From contig CAWBYP010000002.1 of assembly GCA_963793005.1 (NCBI GenBank), forward strand, positions 248,001 to 312,000: a stretch of DNA of 64,000 nucleotides, read 5' to 3'. The position numbers and the translations under genes are program-made. Source of the stretch: RPQJ01 sp963793005 (lineage in GTDB: Bacteria > Pseudomonadota > Gammaproteobacteria > Steroidobacterales > Steroidobacteraceae). Every line of letters begins with the position of its first letter. The first letter of the stretch is position 1. This document shows positions 16,533-25,500 of this stretch, piece by piece. The notes beneath the pieces were generated by a model. It saw only the letters and a program-made list of their open reading frames with translations. It ran no database searches and was not told where the DNA came from.

Positions 16533-17500
16533 GCGCCGCGGCCGACGCGAGCAACCGGCGCAGGGCCTGGCGCGAGGTCGACGGCATCGTGCTGCTCGAC
16601 AAGGCTGCCGGCATGAGCTCGAACCAGGCATTGCAGCGCGCGCGACGCCTGCTCTCGGCAGCGAAGGGCGGCCACGCGGGAACGCTCGACCCGATGGCCA
16701 CTGGCATGCTGCCGCTCTGCCTCGGGCAGGCCACCAAGGCCTGCGGGGCGCTGCTCGGGTCGTCCAAGGCCTACCGGGCACGGATCGTCCTCGGTGCCGC
16801 CACTGATACCGGTGATGCCGACGGCACGGTGGTCACGGAGTCCGCAGTACCAGAGCTGTCCCAGGACGTGCTCGAGCGCGTGCTCGCGGGTTTCGCCGGG
16901 GCAATCGACCAGGTGCCGCCGATGTACTCGGCCCTGAAACGCGACGGCCGTCCACTCTACGAGCTGGCGCGGCGGGGCGAGCAGGTACCACGCGACGCGC
17001 GACGGGTGCACATCGCCCGTCTGGCACTGCTGGCGGCCAGCGCGCGCGAGCTTTCCATCGAGGTCGTGTGTTCGAAGGGCACCTACATCCGGGTGCTGGG
17101 CGAAGACATCGCACGGGCACTGGGCACCTGCGGGCACCTCGGGGAACTCCGGCGCCTGTGGGTCGAGCCCTTCGAGGGCGAGCACATGGTGACGCTCGAC
17201 GAGATGGACGCTTGGAGCTGTTCGCGCGGGGCGAGCAGCGCGAACCCTCCCTGGCTGCTGCCCGTGGACCGGGCGTTTGCGGGGCTGCCGCGGGTCGACC
17301 TCGACGACCTGCAGTCGCTGCACCTGCGGCAGGGGCGGGTCCTGGCGGCCTGCGAAGTCGGACCAGGCGCGGGCCGGGCGCGGGCATACGGTCCCGAGGG
17401 TCGGTTCCTGGGGCTCGTGGTGGTGGATCACGAGGGGCGGATCACGGTCGAGCGGCTGTTCGTACCGGGGGCGGGTGGCGACGAGTCGCTGCGGGCTTGA
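16529..17500 (+). CDS. truB: tRNA pseudouridine-55 synthase TruB
   Basis: TruB (323 residues) makes pseudouridine 55 in the T-loop of tRNAs. The catalytic aspartate lies in HAGTLDPMATGMLPLCLG, at about residue 55, after the KAAGMSSN motif. VCSKGTYIRVLGEDIA and a C-terminal PUA-like region (about 260-315) complete the protein. The GTG start overlaps the rbfA stop (GTGA). The promoter of rpsO begins at its very 3' end. Confidence 0.95.
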   Translation: MSAAADASNRRRAWREVDGIVLLDKAAGMSSNQALQRARRLLSAAKGGHAGTLDPMATGMLPLCLGQATKACGALLGSSKAYRARIVLGAATDTGDADGTVVTESAVPELSQDVLERVLAGFAGAIDQVPPMYSALKRDGRPLYELARRGEQVPRDARRVHIARLALLAASARELSIEVVCSKGTYIRVLGEDIARALGTCGHLGELRRLWVEPFEGEHMVTLDEMDAWSCSRGASSANPPWLLPVDRAFAGLPRVDLDDLQSLHLRQGRVLAACEVGPGAGRARAYGPEGRFLGLVVVDHEGRITVERLFVPGAGGDESLRA

Positions 17501-17526
17501 GATCGAAGGCCGTGCAAGGGTAAAAT
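17497..17526 (+). promoter_or_regulatory. rpsO promoter
   Basis: TTGAGA (17497-17502), an 18-bp spacer and TAAAAT (17521-17526) form a good sigma-70-type promoter, with the -35 overlapping the truB stop. The predicted start leaves a leader of about 40 bases before rpsO, room for the S15 autoregulation seen in E. coli. Confidence 0.6.
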
Positions 17527-17573
17527 GCGCGGCTCAATTCAAAGGCATACACGGTTTTCGAGGTTTCCAGACG

Positions 17574-17843
17574 ATGGCACTGTCCACCGAGCGCAAGGTC
17601 GAGATCGTAGGCGACTATCGCCGCAACGCGACGGACACGGGTTCCCCCGAGGTCCAGATCGCTCTCCTGTCTGCGCGCATCAATGAGCTCAGCGAGCACT
17701 TCACAGCGCACAAGCGCGATCATTCCTCGCGACGCGGGCTGCTGAAGCTCGTCACCCAGCGCCGCAAGCTACTCGACTACCTCAAGGCCTGCGACCTGTC
17801 TCGCTACCAGGCGGTAGTGAGTCGGCTCGGCCTCCGCCGCTGA
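17574..17843 (+). CDS. rpsO: 30S ribosomal protein S15
   Basis: The protein has 89 residues, the usual bacterial S15 length. The conserved motifs DTGSPEVQIALLSARI, HKRDHSSRRGLL and LVTQRRKLLDYL are present. S15 binds 16S rRNA helices 20-22 early in assembly and, in E. coli, represses its own translation. The start ATG is fixed by the family N-terminus. It sits between truB and pnp, and a strong hairpin follows its stop. Confidence 0.98.
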   Translation: MALSTERKVEIVGDYRRNATDTGSPEVQIALLSARINELSEHFTAHKRDHSSRRGLLKLVTQRRKLLDYLKACDLSRYQAVVSRLGLRR

Positions 17844-17851
17844 ATTCCTGA

Positions 17852-17878
17852 AATCCGGCCCGCAATGCGGGCCGGATT
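17852..17878 (+). terminator. Hairpin between rpsO and pnp
   Basis: Twelve-base arms, AATCCGGCCCGC and GCGGGCCGGATT, enclose a three-base loop. The following CGTTTC is only weakly T-rich, so termination may be partial. In E. coli the rpsO-pnp junction carries a terminator and an RNase III processing hairpin that mediates PNPase autocontrol; this element occupies the same place. Confidence 0.7.
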
Positions 17879-17922
17879 CGTTTCAGCACACCCACACGCT
17901 TTCCGCAGTACGGGACAACATC

Positions 17923-20007
17923 GTGAACGTCCACAAGAAATCATTTCCATACGGTTCCCACACAGTCACCATCGAAACCGGCCGCCTCGCGCGCCAGGCC
18001 GACGGTGCGGTTCTCGTCACCATGGGCGACACGGTGGTCCTCGTGACCGCTGTCGGTCGCAAGAACGCGGACCCCAACAAGGAATTCTTCCCGCTGACCG
18101 TCAATTACATCGAGAAGACGTATGCGGCCGGCCGCATCCCGGGCGGTTTCTTCAAGCGTGAGGGTCGTCCCTCCGAGAAGGAGACGCTCACCTCGCGCCT
18201 GATCGACCGTCCCATCCGCCCGCTGTTCCCGGAAGGGTTCTACAACGAGGTGCAGGTAGTCCCGACGGTCGTGTCGCTCGACCCGGACATCGATTCCGAC
18301 ATCCCGGCCCTGCTCGGCGCCTCTGCGGCGCTCGCGCTGTCGGGCATTCCGTTCAAGGGCCCGATTGGCGCGGCGAAGGTCGGCTACCGGGATGGCCAGT
18401 ACCTGCTGAACCCGACCGCCACGGACCTGAAGACTTCAGAGCTCGACCTCGTCGTTGCCGGTACGGCCGACGCAGTGCTGATGGTCGAGTCCGAGGCCAA
18501 GGTGCTGTCGGAAGAAGTGATGCTCGGCGCCGTGGTCTTCGGCCATGAGCAGATGCAGATAGCGATCAAGGCGATCCGTGAACTCGCTGCAGAGGCTGGC
18601 AAGCCGGCCTGGGAGTGGTCTCCGCCTGAGACCGACAAGGAACTGGTCGCCGCCGTTGCGGCCCAGGCCGAGGGCGATCTGGCCGAGGCGTATTCAATCA
18701 TCGAGAAGCAGGCGCGCTACACGCGCATCGGCGAGATCAAGAAGGCGGCAGTGGCCGCGCTGGCATCGGGCGACGAGCCGAAATTCGCCGCACGCAAGGT
18801 GACCGACGAGATCGGCCGCCTTGAGTACAACCTGGTTCGCCGCCGCATCCTCGCGGGCGAGCCGCGCATCGACGGGCGCGACATGAACACGGTGCGCAAG
18901 ATCTCGGTCGAGACCGGCGTGCTGCCCCGCACACACGGCTCGGCGCTGTTCACACGCGGCGAGACACAGGCGCTCGTGACCACGACCCTTGGTACCGGCC
19001 GCGATGCTCAGATCATCGACGCGCTGGCGGGCGAGCGCAAAGAGCCGTTCATGATGCACTACAACTTCCCGCCGTTCTCGGTGGGCGAGACGGGCATGAT
19101 GGGCTCGCCGAAGCGCCGCGAAATCGGCCACGGCAACCTTGCGCGCCGCGGCGTCAGCGCCGTGATGCCGGACATGACCGCGTTCCCCTACGTGATCCGC
19201 GTCGTGTCCGAAATTCTCGAGTCGAACGGCTCGAGCTCGATGGCCTCCGTTTGCGGCACCAGCCTCGCGCTGATGGACGCGGGCGTCCCGCTGAAGGCGC
19301 CGGTCGCCGGCGTGGCGATGGGCCTGGTGCTCGAGGACGGCAAATTCCAGGTCCTGACCGACATCCTCGGCGACGAGGATCACCTCGGCGACATGGACTT
19401 CAAGGTCGCGGGCTCGTCGGAAGGCGTCACCGCGCTGCAGATGGACATCAAGATCGAGGGCATCACGCGCGAGATCATGCAGGTTGCGCTGGCGCACGCG
19501 CGCAATGCCCGCCTGCACATCCTGGGCGAGATGGCCAAGGTGATCACGCAGGCCCGACCGGAGATGTCCGAGTGGGCGCCCACGATCATCACCATCAAGA
19601 TCGACCCGGAGAAGATCCGCGAGGTCATCGGCAAGGGTGGCGCGGTGATCCGTGCGATCACCGAGGAGACCGGGACCAACATCGACATCGAGAACGACGG
19701 CACGGTCAAGATCGCATCCGTGAACGGAGCGGCCGGCCGCGAGGCGCAGAGGCGCATCGAGCTGATCACCTCCGAGGTCGAGGTCGGAACGGTCTACGAA
19801 GGCAAGGTCGTGCGGCTGATGGATTTCGGCGCGTTCGTGCAGATCCTGCCGGGCAAGGACGGCCTGGTGCACATCTCGCAGATATCGGATGAGCGTGTCG
19901 AGCGGGTCAGCGACAAGCTCAACGAGGGCGACGTCGTGCGCGTCAAGGTCCTCGAAGTCGATCGCCAGGGCCGCGTGCGGCTCTCGATGCGGAACGTCGA
20001 CGGCTGA
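17923..20007 (+). CDS. pnp: Polyribonucleotide nucleotidyltransferase (PNPase)
   Basis: PNPase (694 residues) degrades RNA 3'-5' phosphorolytically and is part of the degradosome in many bacteria. Two RNase PH domains (about 10-230 and 315-545), a KH domain with VIGKGGAVIRAITEETG (about 560-610) and an S1 domain with GKVVRLMDFGAFVQILPGKDG (about 620-690) are in the usual order. The first RNase PH domain carries the FFKREGRPSEKE motif and the second GSPKRREIGHG. The start is GTG, fixed by family length. A REP-like inverted repeat follows the stop. Confidence 0.97.
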   Translation: MNVHKKSFPYGSHTVTIETGRLARQADGAVLVTMGDTVVLVTAVGRKNADPNKEFFPLTVNYIEKTYAAGRIPGGFFKREGRPSEKETLTSRLIDRPIRPLFPEGFYNEVQVVPTVVSLDPDIDSDIPALLGASAALALSGIPFKGPIGAAKVGYRDGQYLLNPTATDLKTSELDLVVAGTADAVLMVESEAKVLSEEVMLGAVVFGHEQMQIAIKAIRELAAEAGKPAWEWSPPETDKELVAAVAAQAEGDLAEAYSIIEKQARYTRIGEIKKAAVAALASGDEPKFAARKVTDEIGRLEYNLVRRRILAGEPRIDGRDMNTVRKISVETGVLPRTHGSALFTRGETQALVTTTLGTGRDAQIIDALAGERKEPFMMHYNFPPFSVGETGMMGSPKRREIGHGNLARRGVSAVMPDMTAFPYVIRVVSEILESNGSSSMASVCGTSLALMDAGVPLKAPVAGVAMGLVLEDGKFQVLTDILGDEDHLGDMDFKVAGSSEGVTALQMDIKIEGITREIMQVALAHARNARLHILGEMAKVITQARPEMSEWAPTIITIKIDPEKIREVIGKGGAVIRAITEETGTNIDIENDGTVKIASVNGAAGREAQRRIELITSEVEVGTVYEGKVVRLMDFGAFVQILPGKDGLVHISQISDERVERVSDKLNEGDVVRVKVLEVDRQGRVRLSMRNVDG

Positions 20008-20018
20008 TCACGCGAGAA

Positions 20019-20121
20019 GGGGACATTCTCCTTTTCGGGACGGGAGGTTCTCGTTTTTCCGCCAGTGTCGCGGGAAAACGAGAATGTCCCCGTCAGCGCC
20101 TGGCAACAGAATGTCCCCGTC
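20019..20121. repeat. REP-like nested inverted repeats downstream of pnp
   Basis: GGGGACATTCTC (20019-20030) is perfectly complementary to GAGAATGTCCCC (20080-20091). Inside it, CTCGTTTTTCCGC (20050-20062) pairs with GCGGGAAAACGAG (20070-20082) with one G-T mismatch; the two right arms overlap. A third copy of the arm makes a 14-bp direct repeat, AGAATGTCCCCGTC, at 20081-20094 and 20108-20121. The repeat fills the gap between pnp and phaR and could act as a bidirectional terminator. The sequence type recalls repeats next to REP-associated tyrosine transposases; no such gene is in the window. Confidence 0.6.
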
Positions 20122-20124
20122 CAC

Positions 20125-20658
20125 CTACTCGTCGCGGCCCCACGGGGGACGCGGCAGGCGATTGAATACTTCTTCCTGCAGCGCCTTCCAGCGCTGGTAG
20201 TTCTTCTGCGCGACCATGGTCACCGTCTCGACCGGGTCCACACCGACGACGTTCTTGAATCGCTCGCGGAGGTCGCGCTGTTCGCGCGCGAACAGCTGGA
20301 TGCTCTCGTCCAGGTAACGACCGACGAAATCCTGCAGCCCGCTTCCATAGCTGCGGATCACATGAGACAGGAAATCCCGGCTCATGAGCGATTCCCCGGC
20401 GCCTTCCTGCTCCGCGATCACCTGCAGAAGGATGCTGCGCGTGATGTCCTGTTGCGTCTTGCGGTCCAGTACGACGAAGTCGATTCGTTCCACCACCAGC
20501 CGGCGCACGTCCGCGAGCGTGACATAGCGGCTCTCGACCGTGTCGTACAGGCGGCGATTCGGATACTTGCGGATCACGCGCGGTGAATTACGGCCTCCTT
20601 CCTGCGAGGCTGCCCGTGCCCGGGTCCGCTTGGTCTTGGTCTTGGCCTTCGTGGTCAT
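20125..20658 (-). CDS. phaR: Polyhydroxyalkanoate synthesis regulator PhaR
   Basis: The 177-residue protein has a Lys/Arg-rich N-terminus (about 1-25) and the PHB/PHA accumulation regulator DNA-binding domain with RVIRKYPNRRLYDTVESRYVT (core about 27-45), followed by a helical C-terminal region. PhaR represses PHA genes and phasins and is released when PHA granules bind it. No phaC or phasin gene is nearby. The ATG at 20658 has AGGAAC upstream; an ATG at 20694, overlapping the gluQ stop as ATGA, would add 12 residues and cannot be excluded. Confidence 0.87.
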   Translation of the reverse strand: MTTKAKTKTKRTRARAASQEGGRNSPRVIRKYPNRRLYDTVESRYVTLADVRRLVVERIDFVVLDRKTQQDITRSILLQVIAEQEGAGESLMSRDFLSHVIRSYGSGLQDFVGRYLDESIQLFAREQRDLRERFKNVVGVDPVETVTMVAQKNYQRWKALQEEVFNRLPRPPWGRDE

Positions 20659-20690
20659 GCTTGCTGTTCCTGTAACCGAACCTGTTCGAC

Positions 20691-21653
20691 TCATGCCGGC
20701 GCCATTGCGGAAGCCACGCCGGCGAACCGCTCGGGGTGCCAGTTTGACACCCCCCACGCGAGCGCCTCATCGACCGTCGCTGCCTTGAGAACCTCCGGTG
20801 GGTCCTGGCCGAGGAACTCCAGCGCTGCGACGATCTGCAGCGTCGAGGAGGCCGCGGCGAGCCCGGGCGCGTCCGACGACTTTGAAAGCTTAAGCCCGCT
20901 GGCGTTCACGGCAAGTGGGACATGCATGTATTCCAGGCCGCGCAAGCCGAGGGCCCGCTGCAGCAGGATCTGGCGCGGAGTGCTCTGGAGCAGGTCCGCA
21001 CCACGAACGACGTGGGTGATGCCCTGTTCCTCATCGTCCACGACCACGGCGAGCTGGTAGGCGTAGAGGCCGTCCTTGCGACGAAGCACGAAATCGCCGA
21101 CCGTTGCCGCAACATTGGCCTGCACCGTGCCCTGGACTCGGTCTCGAAACGCGACGTCGTGGTCGGGTACCCGGAACCGAAGCGCATGGCGCAGGCTGCC
21201 GCCGGCCGGCTCAGGCAAGCAGTCGGGAGGGTGGTACAGGTCGTCGCCGGCCACCCGCCGCACGTTCTGGGGCAGCGCGGCAAGCGCTGCGCGGGCACAG
21301 CAGCAGTCGCGGATTCGACCGTCGCCCCGCAGCCGCTCCAGTGCCGCGGAATATGCGTCGGAGCGGGTGCCCTGGCGCAGCACCGGTCCGTCCCAGCCCA
21401 GGCCAAGCCGATCGAGCGCGAAGAGGATGTCATCCGCAGCCCCGGGGCGTTCGCGGGGAGGATCGAGATCCTCGATCCGGACCAGCCACTGGCCGCCAGC
21501 AGCCCTTGCGTCGAGAAAACTCGCAACGGCTGCCACCAGCGAGCCGAAATGAAGCGTCCCGGTGGGAGAAGGCGCAAATCGCCCGCGATAGGGCGACGGG
21601 GCCTCAACGGTACCAGTCGTCGCGGTCGCCGAACTGCTTTTCGCGCCGTTCAC
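20691..21653 (-). CDS. gluQ: Glutamyl-Q tRNA(Asp) synthetase
   Basis: The 320-residue protein is a truncated glutamyl-tRNA synthetase lacking the anticodon domain. The HIGH-type motif is in RFAPSPTGTLHFGSL and the KMSKS-type motif in LKLSKSSDAPG. GluQ attaches glutamate to queuosine in tRNA-Asp, so it fits functionally with queE/queC. The start overlaps the end of dksA by 50 bp, because no closer in-frame start exists before the HIGH motif; the dksA-gluQ order is common in gammaproteobacteria. Its stop is next to phaR. Confidence 0.93.
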   Translation of the reverse strand: MNGAKSSSATATTGTVEAPSPYRGRFAPSPTGTLHFGSLVAAVASFLDARAAGGQWLVRIEDLDPPRERPGAADDILFALDRLGLGWDGPVLRQGTRSDAYSAALERLRGDGRIRDCCCARAALAALPQNVRRVAGDDLYHPPDCLPEPAGGSLRHALRFRVPDHDVAFRDRVQGTVQANVAATVGDFVLRRKDGLYAYQLAVVVDDEEQGITHVVRGADLLQSTPRQILLQRALGLRGLEYMHVPLAVNASGLKLSKSSDAPGLAAASSTLQIVAALEFLGQDPPEVLKAATVDEALAWGVSNWHPERFAGVASAMAPA

Positions 21654-22383
21654 GGCGTTCCTGGGCCTCGACGCTGAGCGTGGCCACCGGGCGCGCCTCG
21701 AGGCGCTTCACGCCAATCGGCTCGCCGGTCTCGAGGCAGAAGCCGTAGCTGCCGTCCTCGATTCGCTTCAGCGCCTCGTCGATCTTGCGGATCAGCTTGC
21801 GCTCGCGGTCGCGGGTGCGAAGTTCGAGGCTGAATTCGGATTCCTGCGTCGCGCGGTCGTTCGGGTCCGGGAAATTGGCCGCCTCGTCCTTCATGTGCAG
21901 CATCGTGCGGTCGACTTCCTGCATCAGGTCCTGCTTCCAGCTGGAGAGGATGGTGCGGAAGTGGTCGAGCTGCTCCTTGCTCATGTACTCCTCGCCCTTG
22001 CGAGGAACGTAGGGTTCGACGTTTCGCGGGCCGGACAGCAGGCTTGCGCTCAGCACCGGCGGGACGGTGCTCACCACCGGCTTCGCTGCAGCAGCCTGCG
22101 GACGAGGCTTTGCGGCGGTTCCTGCCGCTGCTTTCGGGGCAGCCTTGGCTTTCGGCGCGGCGGCCTTTGCTTTCGGTGCGGCGGCCTTGGCACGGGCCTT
22201 TGGCGCCGGCTTGGGGGCTGGCTTCGCAGCCGCCTTGGCCTTCGTTCCGGCCTTTGCCTTGGTCCTGGCCTTGGCTACTGGTGCGGGTTTGACGCGCGCT
22301 TTCGTAGCTGCCTTGGCGACGGGCCTGGCGGAAACAGTCTTCTTGGCCTTTGTCGGCTTGGCAGACGGCTTCTTGGCGGGCAT
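21604..22383 (-). CDS. dksA: RNA polymerase-binding factor DksA, with long basic N-terminus
   Basis: The C-terminal 135 residues (from about 125) are a DksA core: a coiled coil with FRTILSSWKQDLMQEVDRTM and the zinc-finger region with GVKRLEARPVATLSVEAQ. DksA acts with ppGpp in the RNA polymerase secondary channel. Only one of the four zinc-site cysteines is present (FCLETGEPIG), so the finger is of the cysteine-poor type. The first 110 residues are Lys/Ala/Pro-rich with AAAPKAKAAAPKAK-type repeats resembling histone H1 tails. Start ATG 22383 follows a consensus promoter on the minus strand. Confidence 0.93.
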   Translation of the reverse strand: MPAKKPSAKPTKAKKTVSARPVAKAATKARVKPAPVAKARTKAKAGTKAKAAAKPAPKPAPKARAKAAAPKAKAAAPKAKAAPKAAAGTAAKPRPQAAAAKPVVSTVPPVLSASLLSGPRNVEPYVPRKGEEYMSKEQLDHFRTILSSWKQDLMQEVDRTMLHMKDEAANFPDPNDRATQESEFSLELRTRDRERKLIRKIDEALKRIEDGSYGFCLETGEPIGVKRLEARPVATLSVEAQERRERREKQFGDRDDWYR

Positions 22384-22417
22384 CGATGGGCTCCAGGGAC
22401 TCTGCGAAGGACGCGGG

Positions 22418-22445
22418 ATTATACAGACCGCGAGCCTGTGGTCCA
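22418..22445 (-). promoter_or_regulatory. dksA promoter
   Basis: On the minus strand TGGACC (22445-22440), a 16-bp spacer and a consensus TATAAT (22423-22418) are followed by the GC-rich discriminator CCCGCG. The discriminator suggests stringent control, which would let DksA/ppGpp act on its own gene. It lies about 35 bp before the dksA ATG. Confidence 0.6.
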
Positions 22446-22574
22446 GCGGGCCGGTCCCACGAGGGGATTGCAGCCCGCACCAGCTCTCCGGTGCTGTGGG
22501 CCGGGTCACTTTCTTTTACACTTCCTGTCCATTCAAGAGTCTCGCGGACGGGACTCCCTGACCCCTGGTGATCG

Positions 22575-25500
22575 ATGCGCCTGACCAAGATCAAGCTGGC
22601 CGGATTCAAGTCTTTCGTGGACCCGACCTCGATCAGTTTTCCGAGCAGCCTGGTCGGCGTGGTCGGCCCCAACGGTTGCGGCAAATCGAACATCATCGAC
22701 GCCGTGCGCTGGGTGATGGGCGAAATATCGGCCAAGCACCTGCGCGGTGATTCGATGGCCGACGTGATATTCAACGGGTCGGCCTCGCGTAAGCCGGTCG
22801 GCAATGCATCCGTTGAGCTGGTGTTCGACAATTCTGACGGCAAGCTCGGCGGTGAGTACGCCGGCTACGCCGAAGTGTCGCTGCGCCGGCTCGTGTCGCG
22901 CGACGGCACCTCTACGTATTTCCTGAATGGCGCGCGCTGCCGGCGCAAGGACATCACGCAGCTCTTCCTCGGCACCGGGCTCGGCTCGCGCAGCTACGCG
23001 ATCATCGAGCAGAACATGATTTCGCGGGTCATCGAGGCAAAGGCCGAAGACATGCGTGCGTTCCTCGAGGAAGCCGCCGGCATTTCCCGCTACAAGGAGC
23101 GCCGCCGCGAGACCGAGAACCGCATCGGGCATACGCGCGAGAACCTGGCGCGTCTTTCCGACCTGCGCGACGAGGTCGAGAAGCAGTTGCGTCACCTGCA
23201 GCGGCAGGCGGCGACCGCGCGTCGTTACCAGGCGCTGAAGCAGGAAGAACGCCAGCTGCAGGCCGAACTGCTCGCGCTCAGGCTGCGCGAGATCGAGACC
23301 GAGGCAGGTGCACGCCAGGTGATCATGGGCGAGCGTGAGCTTGCGCTGCAGGCGGCGCTCGCAGAGCAACGCTCGGTCGAAGCTGCCATCGAGCGAACCC
23401 GGCGCGAGCACGACGAGCAGGGCGAGGTGCTCGGCGAGGTGCAGGGGCGCTACTACCAGGTCGGCGCCGAGATCTCGCGCGGCGAGCAGGCCATAGGGCA
23501 CGCGCGGGAGATGCGCGCCCGGCAGCGGCAGGAGCTGGCGCAGGCGGTGCAGGGACTCGAGGAGGCCAGCACACACCTGAAGCGCGATGCCGGGCAGGCC
23601 GCGGAACTCGAGGTCCTCCTTGCGGAACTCGGCCCCGGGCTCGAGCAGGCACGCGCAGCCGAAGAGCGCGCGGCAACCAGGCTTGCAGACTGCGAGTTGC
23701 AGATGCAGGCGTGGCAGGAACAGTGGGAAGCGTTCAACGAGTCGCTGCGTGAAACGTCGTCCAGCGCGGAGGCAGAGCGGGCACGGCTCGGACAGATGGA
23801 TATCCAGCTGCATCGGCTCGCCGAGCAGCGAACTCGCGTCTCCCAGGAGCACGCCGCGCTGTCGGCGGCCGACATTGCGGCGAAGATTGATGAACTCGAG
23901 CGTGCCGAGGCCGATGCGCGCAGGGAGCTCGATGCGGCCCGCAGCGGCATTTCAACGCTTGCCGAGAAGCTGCAGAGCGAACGGGCGCGCGAACGGGAAG
24001 TCGCGGAGGCATCGCAGGTCGCGCGCCGCAATTCCCAGGAGGTCGAGGGTCACGTCGTTTCGCTCGATGCGCTGCAACGCGCCGCGCTGGGCCAGGGCCA
24101 GGGCATGGTGGTCGACTGGCTTGCATCGCGGGGCCTCGGCGGGAATGAGCGACTTGCACAGCAGCTCTCGGTAGACCACGGCTGGGAGCGCGCGGTCGAG
24201 ACGGTCCTGGGTTCCTACCTCGAAGCGGTGTGCGTTGATTCGATCGACGACGTGGCCGGCATGCTCGAGAGCCTGTCGTCCGGGACCGTGACATTCTTCG
24301 CCGCCGGCCAGGGCACTGCGGGGACTGGCGCGTCGGCGGGTGCGCTGCGCTCGCGCGTGCAGGGGCCTGCGGGGCTGGATGCTTTGTTCGAGGGCATCCA
24401 GGCTGCTGACACGCTTGCGGCGGCGCTTGCCGCGCGTGCCGGCCTGCGCGCCGGGCAGTCCGTGATCACGCGTGACGGAATATGGATGGGACCGGATTGG
24501 CTGCGCGTGAGCCGTGATCGGGACGTTCACGAGGGCGTCATCGAGCGCGAGCAGGAACTGCGCCGACGGCGCACCGAACTCCAGCGACTCGAGACCCGCC
24601 ATCGCGAACTCGAGGGCGAGCTGGACGCACTGCGCACGGGGATCCGCAGCACTGAAGACCGGCTCGCCGCAGAACAGGCGCAGCTGGCGCAGGCGGGCGC
24701 CGATCACCTCGGCCTGCGCTCGCAGCTCGATGGTCTGCGCGCCAGGGCGGAGCAGCGCAGCGCGAGGATGCAGCAGCTCGCCGGCGAGCTCGCCGAACTC
24801 GAGGGCGCGCTCGAGTCCGCGACCGCAGGCAACCGCTCCGCGCGCGCGCGGCTCGGCGAAGCCGTCGATGCGATGGCCTCGCTCGAAGAGCGCCGCAAGT
24901 CCCTCGAAGCCGGGCGTGACACGCTGCGCGGGACGCTTGCAGACTCCCGGCGGCAGGCCGAGGAAGATCGCAATGCTGCGCGCGAGGTGGCAATCCGTGT
25001 CGAGTCCCGTCGCGCGAGCCGCGAGTCGCTGCTGGCCGGTATTGCGCGGCTCGAGGGCCAGCTCGCCCAGTTCGCACTGCGCAGGACCGACCTCGAAAAC
25101 CAGCTGGCGACCAGCGAGAGCGGCGAGGAAGAACTGCGGCAGTCGCTCGAGGCGGCCCTGTCACGCCGGGTTGCCGTCGAGGAAGAGCTTGCAGGGGCCA
25201 GGCGCGTGATGGATGCGGTGGACGCGGGCCTGCGTGAACTCGACGAGCGCCGCGTCGCAGCCGAGTCGGCCGTCCAGGAGGCTCGCGAACTGCTCGAGAA
25301 CGTGAAGTTCTCGGTGCAGGAGCTGCGTGTCCGTCGCGAGACGCTGCTCGAGCAGTTCACGGCCACGCGCCTTGACCTCGCGGAAGTCTCCGCGGCGCTG
25401 ACCGCCGAGGCTGACGTCGTCGGCTGGGAGCAGCGGCTGGCAGAGGCTTCGGGGAAGATCGAACGCCTGGGCCAGGTAAACCTGGCCGCCATCGACGAGT

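Noticed and set aside
15054..16781. A 575-codon open frame antisense to infB, rbfA and truB
   Set aside because: It spans three conserved genes on the other strand and has no domain of its own.
22044..22383. The repetitive Lys/Ala-rich segment as a DNA repeat array or a separate histone-like gene
   Set aside because: It is in frame with the DksA core without a stop, and the repeats are imperfect at the DNA level, as expected of a low-complexity protein tail.
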